A stretch of 64,000 nt of DNA from Oryzias latipes. Its lineage: Eukaryota; Chordata; Actinopteri; Beloniformes; Adrianichthyidae. The notes under the pieces were generated by a model. That model was not told the origin of the DNA and did not search any database. It worked only from the letters and a program-made list of their open reading frames with translations. The first letter of the stretch is position 1. Every line of letters starts with the position of its first letter. The stretch is taken from positions 22,005,855 through 22,069,854 of the forward strand of contig NC_019879.2 of the NCBI RefSeq assembly GCF_002234675.1, in the 5' to 3' direction. A program made the translations under genes and the position numbers. Shown here in pieces: positions 47,901-59,900 of this stretch.

Positions 47901-50900
47901 AAGGGTGGGGGGGATTTCCTTTCCCTCCTATGAAGACATTGTTGCATTGATTTTGCTGACTACAGAGGAAAGTGTTGCAGTTTTGGAATTGTAAGAAAAA
48001 GGTAAAACAATGTGGTATTGGTGCTGCCTTGACTAAAGCTTAAATTGTAGGAGTTAGCGGAGGGCTAAAAGGGTGGAATTTAATATTTTTGCAGGTGGTC
48101 CCAGAATGGTCCCTTCTTTGGATTACAATTCTCCATATTGGTCGGTTTTTTTTTGTTTTTTTTACAAATTACTTGCCTAGCAAATATTCAACCGTGCATG
48201 TCGAATGGGGGTTAAACAAACAATTCTGTGGGGTAGAATAAATAAATAAGGGAAAAGGTCACCTTCACATCCTTTCAATGCCTGCTGTCACTCAAATCTG
48301 GGTCACAGTTGTGAGACAGTCACTCTGATTTTGTTTTATTTCATTCTGATGAATGATGTATCTTAGTCTGCCAGGTGTTGCAGGTGTGTGTTTGTGGTGT
48401 GCATCTGCGTTGAGTTGTAGTAACATCTCTGAAGCGTTACAGTTTCACGAAAGCAGTAACATCAATGTGCAGGGTCACTGCCCTCTTCGTTCAGAAATTT
48501 GGATCTCAAATATTCTGGACAGTGTCCTCCAACACAACAGCTGTGTTTGGAGCGCCAGTGTTCGGCAGTGGAAGGGCCATCAGTGTGTGACTGTGTGTGT
48601 TTGTCTGAATGGAAATGTGACTGTAAAGCGCTTTGGGCCTTTAGGAAGCGCTATACAATACACGGCGTATACCATTTGCCTACCATTGACCTAACCGGGC
48701 CTAACTTCTTACACCCTGGTTGTTTTCTAGCTGTGCATACATTGCTAAATTTCCAAGAGAGTTTGTTTGAAGTTCTTATTGACTTAACACACCTTGATCC
48801 AGGTGCTCAACAGCAAGTGGGAAACAAGCAGTGTAGGGTCAGAGTTGAGCTGTGATTTAATATTTCAAAGGATTAGACCAGGGGTCTGCAACCTTTGACT
48901 AAACACTAAAAGAGCCATTTGGACCATTTACTTTAGCAAAACCTCACTAAAACACATTTTATTTATGTTTTTGTCACCATTAAGCCATATATTTCTAATA
49001 TTTAGCTTTTAAATATTTACAATATTTGATCGAATACAGTGTAAAATATTTCTGTTTAAAACAAATTTAATTTCTTGTACTTTAGACAGCTGCACATATA
49101 TGTTCCTTTCAAAATAAAATGCACGTTTTGTCAAATAAGATCCTCCTGCTGCATCAAATTTACTTGATTTAAAAATGCAAGACAGTCAAACTAGGCATTT
49201 GTTTTATCGTCATGACATTGCGCCTTCAACCTTTTTCTGCTTTTACTGTTAGATATGAACATGACAACATCGGTGTTGAGTTCAGTTTAAAAACATCTAT
49301 ACATGTAAATGCACTTCTATACTTGAAGAACTATTCCTGTGTACAGCGACTAGCCAGCAAAAGATAATATTTGCTCTAAGTTTTTCCTAATAATGAACAG
49401 CTCTCAGTAGATGAAACCTTTATCTCAGTTATCTGTTTGAGTTTGTGAGGAGTGGTAAATCACAATAATCTGGATTTTAGTGTAATGTCTGCTGGAGACT
49501 CAAAAAATAAGTTACTTTAGTAATATAAGATCTCCTAAATTAAAAAATCTAAACATACATGAAAAAACCTAAATAATCTATTATTTATTAAAATTTTAGC
49601 TTTTTCATTTAGAGCCAACGAGCAACAATAGAGGAATGAAAGAGTCTCAGGTTGCAGGAGTTAGGAATGTGTGAAAAAATAAAAAAAGAGACAGAAATAA
49701 TATTCAGCCTTGTTATTATTTTCTAAATTGACCTAAATCAAAATTTCCTTTTCATTTCTTTGTTTGATAATGGCTATAATCTCCATCAGTCTGTAAATGC
49801 AGGACAAACGTCTAGTCTAGCTTATTTTTCTTCCCAAGCTGGCCTCCATATCCACCCCTAGAAGATCCTCAAGATCAGCTCTACCAGCACAGAGTCAGTG
49901 AAGCTTGGCAAAAACAACTTAGAAAAAGTGGAGTTCTTCACGTGTTTTGGCAATGTGGTGAACCAACAGGGAGGAACGGATTTGGAAATAAAAACCCACA
50001 TTGGAAAGGTGAGGGCACCCTTCATCACCCTCAAGAGCATCTGAGGTCATCATGACACACACCAAGGTTCACCTGTTCAGCTCAAAGATCAAGTCTTTCC
50101 TGCTGTGTGGAGTTGAAACATGGAGAAGAACAAAAGCAACCATCAAGAGATCACAGACTTTTTTCAATTCATGTCTGAGAAGAATCCTCAAGATTCACTG
50201 CCCAGAAACCAACAGCAACAAGAGCTTTAGCGAAGAACAAACCAGGCGCCAAACCAGGCACCCATCAGGCTGGAATCTCCAGAGGAAGAGAAAAACTAAG
50301 AAACACATAGGGAAGGGACCTGGAAGCTGATGTGAAGCAGACCGGTCACACTTGGAGGGATCTAGAGAGGATCGCACAGGACAGAGGACGATGGCGGGAG
50401 GTGCTGATGGCCTACGCCCAACCAAGGATACAAGATTAACACACCAACACAGTCTGTAGTAACCCATCCGCTGCATCTACAGGGTAAAAGTCAGAAATCT
50501 GAGTTGTGAGTCTGCACTAAACTGAGAACCAATAGCAATCATATGTGTCTATGAAGACTCTCATGCTATGATAGCAATCATATGGTAACAACACATCAAT
50601 AAATTAATTTGAGTGAAATTTGTTTCACTGTAACATTTACAAACGTCTAAGCAAATCCCACCATGAACACAGAAGAAAACTGCTGCCAAAAACATTTGTG
50701 GTTGGACTGTTTGTAGTTTTGCTCTTTGTCTTTAATTTAAAACTGTTTCACAAGTTTAAATACCAACATGTTTGTCATCTGACTGCAGTAAAAGACTGAT
50801 GTAATTAGAGCTCAAAAGCTGGACACATGAAAAACATATTTCAGAAGAATTTGTGACGACAGTCAAATGAATGCATTTAAGTGGCGTTTCTCACATCGCT

Positions 50901-53900
50901 GTGTGTACATGCAAAATAACACCAATTTAAAATTATAATCGATTAAACCACTGCGATTTTTCATGTTTGCTAAGTCTCTGTGAGACTATAAACCTTAGTG
51001 GGACTTAGTGGTATGTAGGTCGAGGGTTAACAGAAAAAAATGTAGCCTTCTGGTTCCCCTTTCTGCTGCATTGCTTCTGAGACAAACAGACCCGTGCACA
51101 GACGTTGCCTGTCATGTTCAGAAAACAACACATTTTAACAAGAAAAAATTACAGTTTAAATCTCCTGTCATGAGACTGCCTCCTTTTGCAATTAAAAAAA
51201 GATTTGGGCTCTAAACAATAAAATTAAAAACTACAAAAAGAATAAACCCAAACAACAATTGATGTAAAACTGATGCAGGACAGCCTAGAATGCGGCATCT
51301 TCCCTATGAGCCACTGGTGACTTCAGCTTGTATCATATATTACTTTGATCCGGTGAAGTAAGTCATTTTTTTAGAAGTATAAATCATAATCACATTTTTT
51401 TATTGCTTGTACCTTCTGTGTTAAATTTGGATGTTTACTCTATTTTTTTGGGTATGAGTTGCAGTTTTTGCATTGTTTGACCATGACTTATATGTGATTG
51501 AAAAAAAATTCAAAAGCAATAACCACTAGAGGGCACTGTAGGTTTGTGTATCAGTATTCGCTACTGACAGCAACATAGAAGAAGACACGCTGCTCATTTA
51601 AATGCTGAGCTTAGCAAAGTTGTTCCAAAGCTACTTAGTGATATAAAGTGATATAAAGAGTTCAGTTGACTTGTTAGCATGTTAAGGAACAGCTGCACTG
51701 GCAGGAATGCCACAAAGCAAAGTGGTTGCTGAGTTTAATCCACAGAAAACATGAACAAAACAAAATAACAAATCCTTTTTGTCTTCATCTTTCATCAGAC
51801 TGCTGATTGGTGCCCCAAAAGCCAAAGCTTTGGGAAGCCAAAAATCCAAGGTCACAGGAGGGCTTTACAAGTGTGAAATCAGCATGTCCAATACCTGTGA
51901 ACGTGTTGAATTTGATAATGAGGGTGAGAAGAATGATTTTTATTGTCTGTTATTTGGTTGGAGGGAAGAAATTCTTATGTCTTCTTGCTTAATTATTAAA
52001 GAGGACCCGAAAAGAGAGAGCAAAGAAGATCAGTGGATGGGTGTGACTGTACAGAGTCAGGGGCCGGGGGGAAAGATTGTGGTGAGTGACTCAGTGTTTT
52101 GTACCATCACTCTAAGTGTCCTTTTGTGGGGGTTTTTTTTTTTAAATAAAGACAGCCGCATTTTGTTATTTTAGACGTGCGCTCATCGCTATGAGAGGCG
52201 GACCACAGTCGGCCATACCAACGAGCTTCACTCCATCATTGGCCGCTGTTACGTCTTGAGTCAAGATTTGACCGTCGACCCAAATGCAGATGAGGATGGT
52301 GGAAACTGGAACTTCTGTGACGGCAGAGACAGAAGCCATGAAAAGTTTGGATACTGCCAGCAGGGCATGGCGGCTGCCTTCGTCAGTCATTATTTGGTTT
52401 TTGGAGCCCCTGGAACTTTCAACTGGAGAGGTACACTTCTCTTTATCTCTTTGTTGAGATTCACACATGAAGTGCCGTCTAAGCTTATGTTTTCTGACTG
52501 ATGGTTTTGCCTCTCAAATCCTTCCCAGGAGTTGTACGCATGGAGCACAGGAACAACACTTTAATAGATATGGAGATCTATGATGATGGCCCGTATGAAG
52601 TTGGGGATGCAAGTCTTTTGGATGCAACACTTGTGCCAGTTCCTGCTAACAGCTTCCTTGGTAAGTTTATATTCTTACAAAACAAACAAGTTTTTGACCT
52701 ACTTAGTCTATCTAAATGCATAGATTCTTGCAGAGCTTCCACTTTTGAAAAAGTTTTTCATTATCCACCCATTTTCCAAACCTGCCTAATCAGGGTCACG
52801 GGGTTGCTGGAGCCTATCCCAGCTGAAGGCGAGGATGGTTTGTTGGTGGTTTTGTATAGTATTTTGAAGAATTTCTGAAATAAGAACTTTACCCAGTCAG
52901 TCAGCATAGAAAGTGCATGGCTAAGTGATTTCAAACAACTGGAATGATCTGAATTCAGTGATCAATAGGTGAGTCCAACAATCAGGTGGATTCTAGCTAT
53001 TTTGTTTTGTTATGTTCTTTTTTCATGTGAACTTTTGCAGCTTGTCTTGACAAGTCTACCCACTCTATCTGCAAATTCCTTTACTCCTTTTTTTCAGGTT
53101 TATAGAAATGCCATGTTTTTCTAATGTCAAACAGGGCTTCTCAGTTGCAAGCTTCATGCAAAATTAGCGGCAGGATGAGACACTCTCTTAGTTTTTGTTT
53201 AAAAAAGGGGTTAAGAACTTAAGAGTAAAGAGCACAAAGTCTTACTTAAATAATGAAGAGGAAAAAGGAAATCTGTTTAGTAAACAAAGTTGTAGCAGAT
53301 GAAGTTTCAATTGTTACACTGGCTCCTCCTACTGGTTGGTCAATGCATGTCTTCCACAGAAATCATGAAGCTGCTGATCTAAATCAATTCAATCCTCAAT
53401 TAAACAGTTGTTTTATTTCACAGACCAAATCTATTGGTGGTTAAAATCTGTCCAACCTTTTATTTCTATACTTTTATAAGCTGGTCATTCCCTTTTTACT
53501 ACAGCATGGCTGTTAGCCCATCATACCTAACTGTACCAGGATCCTGCCTTGTTCAGGTCGATCTTTGCTTCTACTTAGAGTTGGGTTAAAACATCAATTT
53601 ACAGTAATCAAATGAATGTTTGCTATGATAATGCAATATTGATTTATCAAGTCCTTGAATAGATTTTCTGTTTGGGTTATTTGCTGAATTCTTTACATGC
53701 AAGTCCTACATTTTTATGATGAAAGTTCAACCATTGTTCAGTTTAAATCGCTAATTATGCATGTAGAAAGTGAAAAATAAACGAATCTAAGATCCCGTTG
53801 AATCGGAGGTCTAATCAAATTGTAAATCAATGTTTAATCAACCTGCATGCGTCCTCTGTCCTCCTGGTTGTAGGTTTGTCATTGCCTTTAATCACCACTT

Positions 53901-56900
53901 CGGACTAGTTTGTAGTCTCTTCTATCTTGATGACTGACAAGATTTTTTGGGTGCCTTCTGATGCTTTTCTTTTGGTTTCTTTTACTCTTTCTCAGAGCCA
54001 CTGTCTCTAAACCAAAAACATGGCTGCTCTCACCACCATTTTCAACACCTTCCTTTCCTTCTTGCTGACACGTTTTTGTCACACATCACAACCTGAAATC
54101 TTCCCCACCCATTGCTACCTATTTGAACATGCATCTTCACCTCTTTTCCTCATTTTCTGTTACTTTGGACTGTTGACCCTACTTACAGTGAAGACCTCTA
54201 CCTTCTTCACCTTTTCCCCCGTGACCTCACTGTTCCACTTCAGTCCCTCTCATTTACACTCAGATACTAATTTTCCTCCTCCTCCATCTCTCTAGATGTT
54301 CCTCCAACTGTTCCTTCCTCTCACTATAGATCACAGTGTCATCTGCAAACATCATAGTCCACAGAGATTCCTGTCTAACCTCATCTGTCAGTCTGTCCAT
54401 CACCCCAGCAAGCAAGAAGGGAGTCAAAGCTGATAATTGGTGCAGTTTCAACTCCACCTTGAGCTCCTCTGTCACACCTACAACACATCTCACCACTGTC
54501 TTAAACGTCTGCGAATATCGCGCGCGAAATTCGTTCCGGTGTGTACGGGCCTTTACAGCTCTCAAATGTTCTTTTATGCCACTCCAGACTTTCTCATACA
54601 ACGAGTTTCAGCATCAATAAATGTAAAAAAATGGATGCAATTTTAAAAAAAATGGAAAATGATTGATTAAATGTTTATTATTCTGCTGACATTACCCTTC
54701 ATGGACCAACATTTACACTGTGTTATATTTTTATCACAGTAAAGAAAATTACTGTTTTTTCTTCAGGATTTTCTGTGGATTCAGGACGTCACATTTTACC
54801 AGGCGGTGTGGTGACGGTGGTGGCTGGAGCACCCAGAGCCAACCACAGTGGAGCTGTGGTTCTGTTGAGAAAAGAAGACAAAGGGAGTTTAGTGGGAGTC
54901 CACACTTTCAAAGGGCCCAGACTGGCCTCCTCCTTTGGATATGACGTTGCTGTAGTTGACCTCAACAATGATGGGTTGGTAACTTTTTTAATCTCAAAGT
55001 GATACATCAGCCTATATTTTGTTGAGTCAGTTCTATTAATTGTATGCAAATGTAGACACTTTTCTACTAGATAAGGGATCTGTTTAAGTAAGTATCCCCA
55101 TCACAAAAACGTAATTGAACTGTTTTCGGTAGATGGGAAGACATAGTTGTGGGAGCTCCCCATTTTTTCATGAAGGATGGCGACATCGGGGGAGCTGTTT
55201 ATGTCTATATGAACAAAGAAGGGAGGTGGGAAAGAGTTACTCCGCTCCGCCTAAACGGGACCAAACAGTCAATGTTTGGGCTGGCGGTGGAGAACATTGG
55301 GGATATCAATCTGGACTCATATAAAGGTAAGTGCGTCTGTTTGCAGATGCAAATTTTTTTTCATTTCCTCAGTTAAAACAACATAATATTTTCAAACACA
55401 GATATTGCTGTTGGTGCTCCACTGGATGATGAGGGTGCCGGAAAGGTCTATATTTATCTTGGCTCTGCACATCAGATCAAAACCACCCCTGCTCAGGTTG
55501 GTTAACTTTGGATTGGACTGGAAATAGTTTATTTCAAGCAATCAAAGCAAGAATAATGTATAAACAAGATAACCAACAGAGGTTTATATCCATACAAAAA
55601 TATATATAACATAGGAAAGTTAGTCATAAAATTGATATGAAAATACTCATATGTTCTCCAAGGAATTCAATTATTATTATAGAACATGACAGAATGAAAC
55701 AATTAACTAAAAAGGTTGTCACAAGAAGTTCAATAGATTGCTTAAAAGGGAGTGGGAGGAAGCAAACCTATAAAATCCCACCCCCTACTTTGTTTTGCTT
55801 TACTGAACTTTTAATTTTTTTTTTGTTTAGCTAAATTATAATTCTCCAGTTGAACTTTCACTTCAACATCAACAAATCAACGAGGTCAGCATTTAGATAG
55901 AGATGTGCTGCAGGAGATTGTTATTTTGTTGTAGAATTTCCCATATTGACTAAAAAGACATTAGCCTTAAGGTGGAAACGCTAAAAATTAAGATTTATCA
56001 TTAAAGGTGGACAGAAAAAAAATGCACTGTTGTGAAGCAGCAGGCCAGCAGCTGAGACATTCTAACTAAAATAACGTCTTGAAGCTATATGTAGGAAGAA
56101 TAAGGAATTATTAAGGCCTATTCACACTGGCAGGTTTGATTCGCAGAAAATTTGTTGGTCGAATAATCAGTTGTTTTCTAATGTGAGGCTGAGATGCAGA
56201 CTGAGCATGGAAACCCTGTTGTTGTTGTTGTTGGTTCACTGGACAAAGGGCAGAAGTGAAATTCTGTAAAGGCGATAAATGATGCAAGTGCTGCATTAGA
56301 TGTGTCAGAAATAAAGTTTAAAACTAAAGAGGAGACCCTCATGATGAAGTAGTAAACTGTCTAACAGAATGTCAAACATGAGAGTGAAATGAGGATGAGG
56401 TACTGCGCCTAATTCAGAGGGTTAGTGAGTCTTTTTGGTTTTTACTTGATCCTGGATTTGAATATCGTCCCTAAGTGAGCAGCATTTGGATCTGGGTTCC
56501 TGCCAATTTGGTTTATGAAGGCATCCTGCATCTGCGGAAGTTCACAGGTTCGGTTCCTGCATTGCCTACCCGTGTGTTAAATTGCCCTTGAGCAAAACAC
56601 TGTACCCAGCAGTGCTCCTGGTAGGTTCATGCCGGTGTTAGGCAGTGTAGCTGTCATCTGAGAGTTGAATGCCTGTGTGCATTGGAAAATGGGACTGTGA
56701 TTGTAAAATATTTATCAAGGAAAGTCGATAAGGCACTATAGAAGTATACACCTTTTAATCAAAGCAATCAGGTTCAAACTTATAATTTACCAGAAAGGTT
56801 GGCTTTCATTTCATTTATCATTTATTTATTATAGGCATTTATAAATATATATTTTTTTAATTTGTTTTTACCCCCTGATAAATTATCAATTTTATTATAT

Positions 56901-59900
56901 TTATTTGTATTTTGGCAATAATTTCTTTTGTTTGTTATCAGGTCCTAACTGGAAGAGCAAACAACATTCGGTTTTTTGGATACTCTCTGGCAGGCAAAAT
57001 GGACATAGATGAAAACTTTTATCCAGACCTCGCTGTGGGTTCTCTGGCAGATGCTGTTGTAATTTACAGGTATTTGTGTGAATGCTCACACTGAGACTTT
57101 GATTACTATTCAGTTAATAGTGGCACTAAATTTAACCTGATAAAATGTAATTTTCAAACTTGTTTTTTTTTTTCAGGGCAAGGCCAGTCATTGCCATTAA
57201 TATAGATGTTAAGACATCTGTGCGTGAAATCGACCTTAAAAATAAAACGTGTGGCAACAACATTTGGTAGGTACTTTTTAATATATCATTAATCATTTGG
57301 GCAAATGATCATTTTGAGTAAAACTAGGACTCAAAACGTTCTGCCTTTTAATTTAATTACATTTTTTCTTCACAGCTTCGTTGTGAATGCATCCTTCTCT
57401 TATAAGACAAAACCTGCAACCTATAACTCATTTCTATGTAAGCATAAAAGTAAAATTCAACAATATTATGTGCATTATTGTACAGATGCATATGTTTATT
57501 AAATTTATGTGGATTTTCTTTTGATGTAACAGCTCTTAATTATTCGATTAAGGCGGATGAACTCCAAAGAAAACTAGGACTGACCCCCAGAGTCTTCCTG
57601 AGCAACGAATCAGGCTTTCAGAGTGATGGAAGAGTGGAGCTCCAGAGTCAAAACGAAATAAGATATGTTGAATTAAAAGCCATAGTTAAGGTATCATCCT
57701 ATACTAATATACAACAGTTCTTCTAGTATTTATATTTTATGTTTGAATAAGTTTTAAGGCTTTTTGTTTCCAGAGGTCACTGTTGTGTCCTTTTTGTGCA
57801 GGACAACATAAAAGACAAAGTGCGCCCAATTTTTATTGAGGTGTCTGCAGACATTATTCCTACAATGGAGAAAACCACAAAGAATGGCCTTCCTTCACTT
57901 GCACCAATCTTGGACCCCTTTAAGCCAAACACGAGTGTCATTCAGGTATAGAATGATATGCAACTGCAGAATTTGGATTGTTGACATGAGGGTATGATGG
58001 TTTTCTGTTGTTACAGATTGTTTTTGTCAAGGAGGGATGTCAGGATAGCTACATTTGCTACAGCAACCTGAAAATGAATTGCAGTTTGCACTACAAACAA
58101 AGCAATGAGTTCGTCCCCCTTAGCAAAAAGTAAGGAGGATGTATTTTTAATGTTTTAAAGTTGTTTTTCTCCTTCCTGAAAGCTGAACCTGTTGATCTTG
58201 TGTTTTTTTTTTTTCTGCAGCAAGAACAATGTGGCAGAGTTTGTTCTGAATTATGAGAGGAAAGACTTGGCTCTGCTTGTGAATGTGACAAACAGTGGTG
58301 GGGATTACGCTTATGAGACGAAGCTTGCGGGGAGTTTCCCACGTGGCCTGGAGTACTCTGGAGTTAGAATGGTCAAAGCTGCGGTGAGTTTACTGCACTC
58401 TCACACAAAACAAAGGAAAAATAAATAGTTTCTAGTTTCTTCAAATTTTTTTGTTTAAAAGTACAATAGAGGGTTAAGCAGATATGTTCTGATATCAAAA
58501 GTTCAATAAATATGCAGACTTCCTCTGTAAACACACCTGATCCAGGTAATCAGCAGCAGTTGAAGTAGGATTTCTTAAAAACCAGCAGGATTTCAGTCCT
58601 TGAGGCCTGGAGTCTGAGACCCCTGCTCTAAGGGCTCACAAATGCCTCCTAAACAGTTTTTACATTAACTCTTAATTTACATTTTGAAAAACACCTTCAA
58701 ATTATCAGAACTGTGCTGAATTGAAGATTCCATTAAAAAAAACAAATATGAACAAAATGTTTGATTTATAGTTAAATCACAATGTGTTGCAGACATTTTT
58801 TATATTTCTTACAAAATGTTTGACATTTCTTATAAAAACAACATCTTTTGTCTAAATTACAAGAAAAAACACCAACTTTGGGCTGAAGCTCTGAATAGTT
58901 AAAAATACAACTAATAAAGGTCCTCAGGTCCGTGTAGGGCTTCACATACTTTTTCATGGTAATTGATTCTGAAAGCAAACTACAAATGTGTCAGCAACCT
59001 TTGTTTCACAAGTTTATGTATCAGGTTCATTTAGATCCAAGGATTTACTGATAATGTGGGCCAGCCTCTCTTTGGACATACACTGAAATAATCATCATCC
59101 ATCATTAATTCTTCTAGACGGATAATCCGGTCGTCTGCAGTGTTGGTCAGAACAGCTCTCAAGTGGATTGTGAGCTGGGGAATCCACTTAAGAGAGACTC
59201 AGTGGTGAGCACATCCACACCCTTCTACTCACTCACTCCATCACTCAGATGCTGTTGTTTAAAATGTGTTTTACTTGTTTTTTTTTTCTTTCCATAAGAT
59301 TACGTTTTACATCATACTGAGCACCAACAACATTTCCGTTGACACCACTGAGTTTGAGATCGATCTTCAGCTCAAAACGTAAGTAGTGCCACTGCAGAAA
59401 ATTCTTTCTTGATGTCAGTTTAATCCATATAGCTCAACAGCCACAGAATCCTCAAAGTGCTGCACTTGAAGACAGAAACAAAAAAAGGCTAGGAAGTAAT
59501 GCAATAATCATCGTATGATCGAACATAAATGACAGCAACCGCTGTACACAGCAACATAGTGATTACAGTAACAATGCATTAAAGAGTTAAATTAAGTTCA
59601 TTCTAAAAATGTTGATCATTGTAAAGACCAAGAGACCATGGTAAACATGATGGAGCCAAATCATTTAAAGCCTTTAAAACGATCAGGAAATCTTAAACTG
59701 GATCCTAAAATGAATAGAAAACCAGTAAAGAGAAGTGAACACAAGAAAACATGAGGGGTCCTAAAACGGATCCTTGTGACTCCAAATGTAATGGGGTTCA
59801 GCCTCAGAGACGTACTGGTCAAGATAAACCGAGACAGTCTTTTCTTTTTCTGGAACTTGAACTGGTTTAACACACCCACACATTACTCTAAAGTTAAACC

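Noticed and set aside
54260..54601. 113-codon minus-strand frame as a host gene in itga6a intron 5
   Set aside because: It has a retrotransposon reverse-transcriptase FADD box and is truncated at both ends.
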